NCBI GenBank assembly: GCA_051744605.1 | Contig: JBNJDE010000101.1 | Location: 1-7,556 of the forward strand | Length of the DNA stretch: 7,556 nucleotides | Direction: 5' to 3' | Origin: Halanaeroarchaeum sp051744605 | GTDB lineage: Archaea; Halobacteriota; Halobacteria; Halobacteriales; Halobacteriaceae | Shown here: positions 1-6,075 of the stretch, piece by piece | Layout of the letters: each line of letters starts with the position of its first letter | How positions within the stretch are numbered: the stretch's first letter is position 1 | Made by a program: the position numbers and the translations under genes | Notes under the pieces: model-generated | Told to the model about the DNA's origin: nothing | What the model saw: only the letters and a program-made list of their open reading frames with translations | The model's database searches: none

Positions 1-787
1 CCGGCTCATCGGCTTCGGATTCGGGCCGATCATCGCCGGCGTCGTCATCGAGTGGTGGGGCTACCACGCGGCGTTCGCCGTCGCCGTCGCGGGCGCGTTT
101 CTCAGCTTCCTGCTCGTGGCGGCACTGGTCTCCGACACCGAGGAGACGAAAGCGGAGGCCGGCGAGGACCTCTCGATCGCTATCCGAGGTGCGGGCGACC
201 GCGTGCTGGACCCGGTGTTCGCGCTCGGTCTGGGGACCATCGTCATGGGTATCGCCATCGCGATGTTCGCCACGCTCGAGGCCCAGATCAACACCCGACT
301 CTCCCAGCCCACCTACCTGTTCGGCCTCCAGTTCGGCGCGGTTACCATCGCGAACGTCGTCGGTCAGATCCCCATCGGGCGGGCGAGCGACGTCTACGGC
401 CGCCGGCCGTTCATCCTCCTCGGCTTCTTCTTGCTCATTCCCTCGACCGTGGCCCAGGGATACGTGCTCACGACGGCCGGGATGGTGGTCGTCCGCTTCA
501 TCCAGGGTGTCGCGGTCGCGCTGGTATTCGCCCCCTCGCTAGCGCTCGCCGGGGACCTCGCCAAACGAGGTGCCTCGGGGACGACGCTGTCCGTGTTGAC
601 GATGTCCTTCGGTCTGGGTACCGCCATCGGACCGCTGACCTCCGGGTTCCTGGTGGCGTACGGGTTCGCGGTCCCGTTCGTGGTCGGGGGCGGACTCTCG
701 GTCGCGGCGTTCGGCATCGTCTACTCGCAGGTCGACGAGACCTTGACGGACGCCCGATCGATCCCGTTCGTCTCGGCCGCGGACTGA
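1..787 (+). CDS. MFS transporter, C-terminal part (5' truncated by window)
   Basis: The reading frame is open from base 2 to a TGA at 785-787 and encodes 261 visible residues; the first four or so helices lie outside the window. The visible part starts in a glycine-rich helix (GFGFGPIIAG, residues 4-13), which resembles motif C of TM5 in the drug:H+ antiporter branch of the major facilitator superfamily. A second hydrophobic helix (about 23-41) and an acidic central loop (SDTEETKAEAGED) follow. Six further hydrophobic stretches fit TM7-12. The loop after TM8 contains GRASDVYGRRP, the C-half copy of MFS motif A, and a second GP-containing helix (GTAIGPLTSGF) mirrors the first. This supports a proton-coupled drug or metabolite efflux-type permease in the cell membrane; the substrate cannot be read from the sequence. 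No start is visible. The stop abuts the stop of the convergent hydratase gene. Confidence 0.9.
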   Translation, partial: RLIGFGFGPIIAGVVIEWWGYHAAFAVAVAGAFLSFLLVAALVSDTEETKAEAGEDLSIAIRGAGDRVLDPVFALGLGTIVMGIAIAMFATLEAQINTRLSQPTYLFGLQFGAVTIANVVGQIPIGRASDVYGRRPFILLGFFLLIPSTVAQGYVLTTAGMVVVRFIQGVAVALVFAPSLALAGDLAKRGASGTTLSVLTMSFGLGTAIGPLTSGFLVAYGFAVPFVVGGGLSVAAFGIVYSQVDETLTDARSIPFVSAAD

Positions 788-1558
788 TCACTCGAAGTCG
801 GGCTCTCGGTCCGCGAGGAACGCCTCCATTCCCTCTCGCTGGTCGTGTGTGCCGAAGAGGCTCGTCCACGTTCGCCGCTCGAACGCCAGGCCTGCGGCCT
901 GTGGCCCCTCGTGGGACTGGTTGATGGCCTCCTTGGCCGCCGCGAGCGCGAACGCGGGCTGGCTGGCCAGTTCCGCCGCCAGTTCGTCGACCCGATCGTA
1001 CAACTCGTCGTGCGCGACGACCTCGCCGACGAGTCCCAGTTCGTTCGCGTCGCTCGCGTCGACCCGGTCGCCGAAGTAGATGAGTCGACGGGCGATCTCG
1101 TCGCCGACGAGTCGGGGGAGTCGCTGCGTTCCGCCCCACCCGGGGATGATGCCCAGATCGATCTCGGTCTGGCCGATGATGGCGCGTTCGCTCGCGACGC
1201 GCATATCACAGCCCAGTGCGATCTCCGCGCCGCCGCCGAACGCGTAGCCGTTGATGGCGGCGATTACCGGTGCCGGGAACGATTCGATGGCCCCGACCAG
1301 GTCGTGGCCGAGGGCCGCGTATTCGTGGGCTTCGCTCGGACCGAGATCCTTCATGTGGCCGATGTCGGCCCCCGCGACGAACGCCTTCTCGCCCGCTCCG
1401 GTGATGACCAGGGCGCGAGCCTCGTCCCCTTCAGCCGCCTCGAGGGCGTCCAGTAGCGCGTGGAGCGTCTCGACGTTGAGGGCGTTGAGTTTGTCGGGTC
1501 GGTCGACGGTGATGGTGGCGACGCCGCCGTCGATCTCGTATCGAACAGTGTCGTTCAT
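788..1558 (-). CDS. Enoyl-CoA hydratase/isomerase family protein
   Basis: Encodes 256 residues, the usual length for a single-domain crotonase-fold enzyme, which hydrates trans-2-enoyl-CoA to 3-hydroxyacyl-CoA in fatty-acid or amino-acid breakdown in the cytoplasm. Residues 60-68 (FVAGADIGH) form the first oxyanion-hole loop. Residues 103-118 carry NGYAFGGGAEIALGCD with Glu112, and residues 130-146 carry GQTEIDLGIIPGWGGTQ with Glu132. Spaced 20 residues apart, these match the two catalytic Glu residues (144 and 164) of rat mitochondrial enoyl-CoA hydratase, so a true hydratase is more likely than an isomerase or hydrolase. The exact chain-length preference is not visible. The start chosen is the ATG at 1558, because a TATA-like TTTATG lies about 27 nt upstream and the length fits. 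In-frame codons further upstream (ATG at 1585 and beyond) would add a non-homologous tail and overlap the divergent gene. It is divergent from the DUF5797-type gene. Confidence 0.92.
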   Translation of the reverse strand: MNDTVRYEIDGGVATITVDRPDKLNALNVETLHALLDALEAAEGDEARALVITGAGEKAFVAGADIGHMKDLGPSEAHEYAALGHDLVGAIESFPAPVIAAINGYAFGGGAEIALGCDMRVASERAIIGQTEIDLGIIPGWGGTQRLPRLVGDEIARRLIYFGDRVDASDANELGLVGEVVAHDELYDRVDELAAELASQPAFALAAAKEAINQSHEGPQAAGLAFERRTWTSLFGTHDQREGMEAFLADREPDFE

Positions 1559-1582
1559 GTCCGTCGCCACGACCGTTCGGAG

Positions 1583-1588
1583 CATAAA
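1583..1588 (-). promoter_or_regulatory. TATA-like element for the enoyl-CoA hydratase gene
   Basis: The minus strand reads TTTATG here, centred about 27 nt upstream of the ATG at 1558. That spacing fits a haloarchaeal TATA box driving a leaderless transcript, and no Shine-Dalgarno sequence precedes the ATG. The TATG inside the box also contains an in-frame ATG (1585), which I read as part of the box and not as the start. Confidence 0.5.
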
Positions 1589-1609
1589 CGTCCGGGATAC
1601 AGAACATCG

Positions 1610-1615
1610 AAATAC
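1610..1615 (+). promoter_or_regulatory. TATA-like element for the DUF5797-type gene
   Basis: AAATAC is centred about 26 nt before the ATG at 1638, in an otherwise GC-rich 79-nt divergent spacer. The position fits a leaderless start, and no Shine-Dalgarno site is seen before the ATG. The match to the archaeal TATA consensus is weak, so this rests mainly on position. Confidence 0.4.
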
Positions 1616-1637
1616 GCTCGGGACACAATCGACGTGC

Positions 1638-2117
1638 ATGTCCCTCTCCGAGACGGCGCACGAGCGCCTCGCCGACATCGTCGAATTACAGCCGACGAAG
1701 AACAAGGAACTGCAACGACGATGGGAGATGGAGAGTGGGAGCGAGGTGCACCAGTACCTGGAGAACGAACTCAGGGACTACTACTATCGGGACGAGAACT
1801 CGCTGATTCGTGCGACCGCCGAGGGCGTCGCCATCGCGACCGGCGAGGAGATGGCCGACACCCTGGAGGTCCACATGTCCGACCTCGAACGGGACATCTT
1901 CGCCGTGCTCGCTGGACCGGACGAGCGCTCCCAGAGCGTCGTGTCCGTGCTGCACGTACTCCAGGACCAGGGGGACGAGGCGTACGACGTTGGCGAGGTC
2001 CGCCGAGCATTGCAGACGCTCTCGCGGAAGGGGGTCGTCGAGAAGGTCCAGCGGACCGTTCCGACGTTCCGTCTCGCCGTCGAACGCGACGCGGTCGTCA
2101 TCGACGCCGAGGCCTGA
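1638..2117 (+). CDS. Two-winged-helix haloarchaeal protein, DUF5797-like
   Basis: Encodes 159 residues with no cysteine, signal peptide or membrane segment. I recognise the conserved opening (LADIVELQPTKNKELQ, residues 11-26) and the later VVSVLHVLQD (101-110) and KGVVEKVQRTVPTFRLAVER (131-150) as the haloarchaeal DUF5797 type, from memory. Residues about 5-60 look like one winged-helix unit (DIVELQPTKNKEL as first helix and turn, then EVHQYLENEL, then a basic/aromatic wing DYYYRDENSLIRAT). Residues about 82-150 look like a second (helix-turn-helix, then the wing KGVVEKVQRTVPTFRL). A DNA-binding or transcription-regulatory role is inferred; no target is known. The start at 1638 is chosen because the conserved domain begins within five residues and a TATA-like element sits at the right distance. 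The longer open frame upstream is antisense to the hydratase gene. It converges with the DUF5787-like gene after 13 nt. Confidence 0.85.
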   Translation: MSLSETAHERLADIVELQPTKNKELQRRWEMESGSEVHQYLENELRDYYYRDENSLIRATAEGVAIATGEEMADTLEVHMSDLERDIFAVLAGPDERSQSVVSVLHVLQDQGDEAYDVGEVRRALQTLSRKGVVEKVQRTVPTFRLAVERDAVVIDAEA

Positions 2118-2130
2118 CGACCGCGCCCGG

Positions 2131-3159
2131 TCACCGCCGCCGGTTTCGTCGTGCCGACAGGACTCGTCGGATGGCCTTGCCGGGACCCCCGTCGATGGGC
2201 CAGCCCCGCTGTCGCCAGGCGGGCGGCTCCGGTTCGAAGTGGGGACAGGTCTGCCTGCACTCCGCGGCCGTCTGTTGGCGCCCCGTGGCCCGACACGATG
2301 GAACGAAGTCCACGGCGGCGCGCGCCAGCGCGAAGTGTCGGCAGTCCGGCCGCATCGTCTCGACGTACGACCGCCAGCCCCGCTCGTACGCACGCTCGGC
2401 TATCTCGAGCCGTTTCTCTTGCTTTGCCGCCGGTTCGACGTAGCTGAACCGGGCCGCCGACTCCCCGTAGGTCGTGCTATCGCCCCGTTCCTCGATGACC
2501 GTGCCCGGTTGGTCCGCCGCGAGCGTGCGGGGGTGCCACAGCACGTCCGCTTCGCCGGCGCCTACCGCGAGAATACCCGCTTCGACCGGGAGGTCCTCCA
2601 GGAGCGCCGGTTCGACGCGGTCGTCGGTCCGCCGGGTCGCCAGCCAGACCTCGTCCGCCAGCGCGTATGCCACGTCGCGTTCGAGTTGATCGCGCAGGGC
2701 GCGGGCAGCGCTCGCGTCCAGGTCCGGTTTGTTCTCGATGACCACGAGTCGGTCGACCCAGTCGGGGTAGGGGGCGATCCGTCTGATCTCGATGCGGTTT
2801 CCGCGCTTGCGCTCCTCGAGGATTCCCCTGTCGCTCGCTCGGTGGATCGCCTCCCGGACGTATCGCCACGGATAATCCGGATCCGGGAGCGCGTCGCGGT
2901 AGTACGCCCACGCCGCCGGTGCGTTCCGTATCACGTGGAGGAGGTCGCTATCCAGTCGTTGCTCCCCGAACGCGGCCCGCCGTTCCAGGGCCGCTGCGTC
3001 GACCTCGACGACGATTGTGTCCCAGCGACGACCACGGGTGCCGAGCTGTCTGGCGACGACCACCGGTCGCTCCTCGGCCGTCTCCGGTGGCCAGTTCCGC
3101 TCGGTCCAGGCACAGACGCGGAGTTCGAACCCGAACTCGTGGTCGGCTTCCGCCTTCAC
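2131..3159 (-). CDS. DUF5787-like protein with PD-(D/E)XK-type motifs and cysteine cluster
   Basis: Encodes 342 residues from a GTG start. I associate it with the haloarchaeal DUF5787 family by recalled pattern: FELRVCAW near the N-terminus, VVIENKPDL in the middle, and ECRQTCPHFEPE near the C-terminus. Glu12, Asp47 (RRWDTIVVEVD), then Glu142-Asn143-Lys144 on a hydrophobic strand, followed by a helix with Gln158 (RDQLERDVAYAL) and a strand (DEVWLAT), follow the order of PD-(D/E)XK nuclease motifs. Residues about 71-128 read as a winged helix inserted between them (WRYVREAIHRASDRGILEER plus a basic wing). Cysteines 16, 273, 289, 301 and 305 could bind zinc or an iron-sulfur cluster; most neighbouring proteins have no cysteine. 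A DNA-processing role is inferred, not shown. The start is GTG at 3159: no ATG, GTG or TTG occurs in frame between it and the NUDIX stop 90 nt upstream, and a strong Shine-Dalgarno site precedes it. Confidence 0.85.
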   Translation of the reverse strand: MKAEADHEFGFELRVCAWTERNWPPETAEERPVVVARQLGTRGRRWDTIVVEVDAAALERRAAFGEQRLDSDLLHVIRNAPAAWAYYRDALPDPDYPWRYVREAIHRASDRGILEERKRGNRIEIRRIAPYPDWVDRLVVIENKPDLDASAARALRDQLERDVAYALADEVWLATRRTDDRVEPALLEDLPVEAGILAVGAGEADVLWHPRTLAADQPGTVIEERGDSTTYGESAARFSYVEPAAKQEKRLEIAERAYERGWRSYVETMRPDCRHFALARAAVDFVPSCRATGRQQTAAECRQTCPHFEPEPPAWRQRGWPIDGGPGKAIRRVLSARRNRRR

Positions 3160-3161
3160 GG

Positions 3162-3169
3162 TCGCCTCC
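3162..3169 (-). promoter_or_regulatory. Shine-Dalgarno site deciding the GTG start of the DUF5787-like gene
   Basis: The minus strand reads GGAGGCGA, ending 2 nt from the GTG, with the core GGAGG 5 nt from it. It matches seven of eight bases of the archaeal consensus GGAGGTGA. It supports the GTG at 3159 and suggests translation from a leadered mRNA, probably read through from the NUDIX gene upstream. Confidence 0.7.
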
Positions 3170-3249
3170 AGACGCTCCGGGGAGATAACCGTTTGGCGGT
3201 GGCTCTCCGCGGGCAGCGATCGGGTGCTCGGAAGGTGCTTCGGGCCCGG

Positions 3250-3675
3250 TCAGATGCCCTCGTCTTCCAGGAACCCACGGGCCTCGCGAAGGATATCCCG
3301 CGGCCCGTCCTGGGTGATGGTGTTGATCGCTTGCTCGTAGTCCCGCCACTGGAGGTCTCGGTGCTCGGAGGAGAGCTCGGCGCTCGCCTCGAAGGACTTC
3401 GCGATGAACAGGTGGACCGTCTTGTGAATCCGGTCACCGTTCGCCTCGAAGACGTAGTCGTAGTCCTCACGGAAGCCGTCGATGAGGCGGAATTCCTCGA
3501 TGCCGGCTTCCTCCATGACCTCGCGGATGGCGGTCTGTTGTAACTCTTCGTCCCCCTCCACTCCACCCTTGGGGAACTCCCAGTCCCCCGGTCGGGATTT
3601 GAGGAGGAGGTACTCGCGCCGGCCCCGCGTGTCGCGGAACAGGATTGCACCGGCGCTCGTCGCTTCGACCGTCAT
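3250..3675 (-). CDS. NUDIX hydrolase, bis(5'-nucleosyl)-tetraphosphatase-like
   Basis: Encodes 141 residues. The Nudix box is perfect: Gly37, Glu43, then REVMEEAGI at 51-59, matching GX5EX7REUXEEXGU, with the Mg2+-binding glutamates Glu52, Glu55 and Glu56. The lead-in SAGAILFRD (7-15), YLLLKS (22-27) and DWEFPKGG (31-38) resembles the Ap4A-hydrolase (asymmetric diadenosine tetraphosphatase) group, which cleaves dinucleoside polyphosphates. Substrate assignment within the superfamily is uncertain, since nucleotide-sugar and oxidised-nucleotide hydrolases share the box. The start at ATG 3675 gives the normal family length and begins two residues before the first conserved strand; the longer open frame upstream runs through the divergent promoter region and into the uS10-like gene. 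The DUF5787-like gene follows on the same strand after a 90-nt gap, so the two may be co-transcribed. Confidence 0.93.
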   Translation of the reverse strand: MTVEATSAGAILFRDTRGRREYLLLKSRPGDWEFPKGGVEGDEELQQTAIREVMEEAGIEEFRLIDGFREDYDYVFEANGDRIHKTVHLFIAKSFEASAELSSEHRDLQWRDYEQAINTITQDGPRDILREARGFLEDEGI

Positions 3676-3699
3676 TTGACGAATGGTATACTGCCATGC

Positions 3700-3705
3700 A
3701 ATAAG
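3700..3705 (-). promoter_or_regulatory. Possible TATA element for the NUDIX gene
   Basis: CTTATT on the minus strand is centred about 27 nt upstream of the ATG at 3675, and no Shine-Dalgarno site precedes that ATG, which fits a leaderless transcript. The 115-nt divergent spacer is locally A/T-rich just here. Confidence 0.4.
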
Positions 3706-3790
3706 AGAATGTCGGAGTACGCGACGACCTGGCACGGGAGATGCCAAACACACGGTTTTTGCCGGTCGGCACCGATTTCCCGGTATATCA

Positions 3791-4099
3791 ATGACCGTCG
3801 TCACCCGATTCTCGTTCAAGAGCGGCGATAGGGAGGCTCTCGACGCGGTGGTCGAGGACATCGTCGAGACGAGCCGCCGGAAGGGTGCGGAGATGAAGGG
3901 GCCACATCAGGACCCGCCGACCGACCACGAGGTCACGCTCTACCGCCGTCTCGATGGAGACGCCGACGGCGGGTCGGACAACTGGACCTACACGGTGTTC
4001 CAGCGTCGGATCGAACTCCGGGGATACGACGAACTCGCCAGAGAGTTCCTCGAGAAGGACTATCCCGCCAGTATCCAGATCGAAGCCGAAGTGAAGTGA
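3791..4099 (+). CDS. uS10-like (S10/mL48 family) small protein
   Basis: Encodes 102 residues, the same length as archaeal ribosomal protein uS10, with a comparable layout: an N-terminal strand (TVVTRFSFKS), a long helix (REALDAVVEDIVETSRRKG, 14-32), a loop beginning KGPHQDPPT (36-44) like the uS10 segment that follows its first helix, a strand with TYTVFQRRIELRG (66-78), a second helix (YDELAREFLEKD) and a closing strand (ASIQIEAEVK). I recognise it as the haloarchaeal protein usually labelled uS10/mL48 family. It is probably not the ribosomal S10 itself, because the canonical gene normally sits beside elongation factor 1-alpha and that context is absent. The function is unknown; RNA or protein binding is inferred. 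The start at 3791 fits the domain boundary; no Shine-Dalgarno site is seen, and a T-run at 3756-3760 could be a weak promoter element. It converges with the TRAM-like gene after 57 nt. Confidence 0.82.
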   Translation: MTVVTRFSFKSGDREALDAVVEDIVETSRRKGAEMKGPHQDPPTDHEVTLYRRLDGDADGGSDNWTYTVFQRRIELRGYDELAREFLEKDYPASIQIEAEVK

Positions 4100-4156
4100 C
4101 CGCGCCGCTGGTCCTGTTCTGCTGAACGACCGTCGAAACGGGACGAAGGGAGTCCG

Positions 4157-4417
4157 CTAGAAGCTACTCTCGCCGACCTTCTCGAGGAACTCCACGGTGC
4201 CGCGGTGGGACGCCTCGTCGAAGTCCGTCACGCGTGCTCGGATACGGGTATCGACCGACCCCGTCGGGGCCCCTTCGACCGTCAGGATGGTGTCGCCGAC
4301 GCGAGCGACGAAGCCCTCGTCCGTTTCGCCGGTGACGAACAGCTCGATTTCTTCCTCGATTTCGAACGACGGCGTCTTCGACCGGAAGCTGAAGCCGGCG
4401 AAGAAGGGGTTCGTCAT
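4157..4417 (-). CDS. Small TRAM-like domain protein
   Basis: Encodes 86 residues. Residues about 19-82 have the pattern of a TRAM domain, a small beta-barrel that binds RNA: a first strand IELFVTG (24-30), an acidic turn with EGFVARVGDTILTVEGAP (34-51), where FVARVGDTILTV matches the TRAM consensus strand pair, then IRARVTDFDE (59-68) and a final strand GTVEFLEKVGE (73-83). The N-terminal end MTNPFFAGFSFRSKTPSF is a short, mostly non-acidic lead. Stand-alone TRAM proteins are common in archaea and some act as RNA chaperones; for this one, RNA binding is inferred from fold resemblance only. Its ATG overlaps the antiporter stop (ATGA), and a perfect Shine-Dalgarno site lies in the last codons of the antiporter gene, so it is translated from the same mRNA. 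Confidence 0.85.
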   Translation of the reverse strand: MTNPFFAGFSFRSKTPSFEIEEEIELFVTGETDEGFVARVGDTILTVEGAPTGSVDTRIRARVTDFDEASHRGTVEFLEKVGESSF

Positions 4418-5964
4418 ACGCGAGCCACCTCCTCGGACGCACGGTCAGTGGTGTATTCCCGTCCGAAGCCGGTGAGGGCTGCGAAGAGGAACACGCCGAC
4501 GAGCAACCAGCCGTGGAAGACGAACGGGACGACCGTGATGGGCTGGACCAGCAACTGCTCGACGCCGTACTCGGCGACCAGACCGGGCATCTGGGCGTAG
4601 CCGACGAGGACGCCGCCCGCCCACGGGAAGATGTAGCCGAGTGCGGAGGTGTTCGCGTCGAGGATGTTGGCGCGCCGGTAGCCGTTGATGTTGTACCGTT
4701 CGCCGATGCGAGCGATGTACGGCGCGATCGCGATCTCCGCGGCCGTGTTGATCGTGATCATCGCGTTCATCGCACCGGTGCCGAGGACCATCGTGGTCTC
4801 GGCACGGGTCACGTTCGTCGCGACGCTGTTGAGTAGCCAGTCCTGCATCGCCTCGAACCCACCGCCGCGGATCATGATCCGCGCACCGGCCACGATGAGG
4901 AGCGTCAGGACGATGAGCGGGAAAAAGCCCACGGCACCGCTGTAGAGACTACCGGAGACGGCGGTTTCGCCGCCGGGGACGAGCGTCACGAACGGGAGCC
5001 ACGAGAGCGACTGCGCGGTGGCGAGTCCCTCGGGTGCTTCGAACGCGAGAACGTCGGCGACCGAGGACAGGCCGAGAGCGAGGTTGAACACGACGGCGGT
5101 GACGATGCCCCACGAGATGGCCTCGACGATGTGACGACCACGGACGGCCGTGACGATGACGATACCGATGGATACGAGGTGCACGAGACCGAGTGGCGTT
5201 CCCTCGAGGGGTGCCGTCCCCTCGAGCGACAGCGTGGGCATCGTGAACCCGGCGACGAGGTAGCCGGCGAATGCGATCACTGCGGCGATGATGGCGTACT
5301 TGAACCGGGAGGCGACCACGCCACCGATGTCGGAGTCCTGGGTCACCGCACTGACGATGGTGGTGTCACTCACCGGCGCCAGGTTGTCCCCGAAGACCGC
5401 ACCGGAGAGGATGGCACCGAAGAGCAGGACCGGATTCGCCCCGAGCAGGACGCCGGCGGGGAAAAAGAGCGTGACGAACGCGATGGTCGTCCCGTAGCCG
5501 GTCCCGATACCGGTGGCGAGGACGCCCGCCAGTACGAAGGTTATGGCAGGGAACAGTTCGGCGCCGACCTGGAGGGCGTCTGCAGCCCAGATGAGGCCGT
5601 CGACGAAGCCGCCGACCTGAAGCGTCTCGGAGAACATGCCTGCCCACAGCCACGCGACGATCGCGGTCGCCGCGACGCGCTGTGTCATGCCCTCGAAGAT
5701 GGTGTTCGCGTATCCGGCCCAGGAGCCCTTGACGAAGAACATGCCGATGACGAGTGCCACCAGCATGCCAGCCACCAGTCCACTCGTATCACCGATCTGT
5801 AATACGCCACTCTGGAAGATGGCCCAGAGGATGAATAGGCCGAGCGGAATGGCACTTGCCATCCGTCCTCCGTAGAACTCGATGTCGGGGCCGTCTTCTC
5901 CCTCCTCGACGTCCGAGAACTCGTCCATTACATCCTCATCGAGGTCGTCTTCGCTGCCTGCCAT
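4414..5964 (-). CDS. NhaC-family Na+/H+ antiporter-type membrane transporter
   Basis: Encodes 516 residues. A strongly acidic tail (15 Asp/Glu in the first 33) is followed by about a dozen hydrophobic helices, roughly at 36-54, 62-79, 97-113, 136-152, 158-174, 180-191, 222-241, 260-275, 281-300, 346-362, 393-415 and 474-498. The signature GDNLAPVSDTT (192-202), followed by a conserved SRFKYAI segment (219-225), is diagnostic for the NhaC/MleN branch, which includes Na+/H+ antiporters and malate-Na+/lactate-H+ exchangers. Na+ extrusion is the default reading in a salt-loving cell, but the neighbouring AbgA-like hydrolase makes an organic-anion or amino-acid substrate possible. The start at 5964 is supported by AGGTGA 9 nt upstream and a TATA-like element further up. 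The 3' end is coupled to the TRAM-like gene. Confidence 0.92.
   Translation of the reverse strand: MAGSEDDLDEDVMDEFSDVEEGEDGPDIEFYGGRMASAIPLGLFILWAIFQSGVLQIGDTSGLVAGMLVALVIGMFFVKGSWAGYANTIFEGMTQRVAATAIVAWLWAGMFSETLQVGGFVDGLIWAADALQVGAELFPAITFVLAGVLATGIGTGYGTTIAFVTLFFPAGVLLGANPVLLFGAILSGAVFGDNLAPVSDTTIVSAVTQDSDIGGVVASRFKYAIIAAVIAFAGYLVAGFTMPTLSLEGTAPLEGTPLGLVHLVSIGIVIVTAVRGRHIVEAISWGIVTAVVFNLALGLSSVADVLAFEAPEGLATAQSLSWLPFVTLVPGGETAVSGSLYSGAVGFFPLIVLTLLIVAGARIMIRGGGFEAMQDWLLNSVATNVTRAETTMVLGTGAMNAMITINTAAEIAIAPYIARIGERYNINGYRRANILDANTSALGYIFPWAGGVLVGYAQMPGLVAEYGVEQLLVQPITVVPFVFHGWLLVGVFLFAALTGFGREYTTDRASEEVARV
4426..4434 (-). promoter_or_regulatory. Strong Shine-Dalgarno site for the TRAM-like gene inside the antiporter gene
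   Basis: The minus strand reads GAGGAGGTG within the antiporter's final codons (Glu-Glu-Val), 8 nt before the TRAM-like ATG. It contains GGAGGTG, the full archaeal core. Together with the ATGA stop-start overlap it points to translational coupling or efficient internal initiation. Confidence 0.8.
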
Positions 5965-5973
5965 TGCTAGCTC

Positions 5974-5979
5974 TCACCT
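5974..5979 (-). promoter_or_regulatory. Shine-Dalgarno-like site for the antiporter gene
   Basis: AGGTGA on the minus strand lies 9 nt before the ATG at 5964. A transcript starting about 26 nt below the TATA-like element at 6003-6012 would begin near 5981 and have a leader of about 17 nt that just includes this site, so the two signals agree with each other. Confidence 0.55.
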
Positions 5980-6002
5980 ATCGAACTCATCGACGACATG
6001 GG

Positions 6003-6012
6003 TATAAATAAA
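6003..6012. promoter_or_regulatory. TATA-like element in the antiporter/AbgA-like divergent spacer
   Basis: TATAAATAAA on the plus strand, TTTATTTATA on the minus strand, is the most A/T-rich decamer in the 111-nt spacer and is flanked by GG and CC. In the minus direction it is well placed for a short leader before the antiporter ATG. In the plus direction it would give a leader of about 40 nt before the AbgA-like ATG, which has no Shine-Dalgarno site, so its use for that gene is less certain. Confidence 0.55.
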
Positions 6013-6075
6013 CCCTGACTTTCCCTGGAGAATTTCGAGGGGTGGCTTCATGGGTTTTCCGCTCCAGTACCGACC

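Noticed and set aside
52..924. Long arginine-rich open frame on the plus strand across the MFS gene
   Set aside because: It is a frame shadow: Arg/Gly/Pro-rich translation with no domain, overlapping two well-supported genes.
1556..1705. Upstream start codons that would lengthen the enoyl-CoA hydratase to as many as 305 residues
   Set aside because: The extra N-terminus is unlike crotonase-family proteins and would overlap the divergent gene; the ATG at 1558 gives the standard length and has a TATA-like element at the right spacing.
1810..3543. 577-codon open frame on the plus strand
   Set aside because: It runs antisense to the DUF5787-like and NUDIX genes and has low-complexity Arg/Ser/Pro content in its first part. 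Long antisense frames are expected in GC-rich DNA with strong third-position bias.
3761..3770. Inverted repeat GCCG-GT-CGGC upstream of the uS10-like gene as an operator
   Set aside because: The arms are 4 bp and GC-only, too short to distinguish from chance; no second copy was seen in the spacer.
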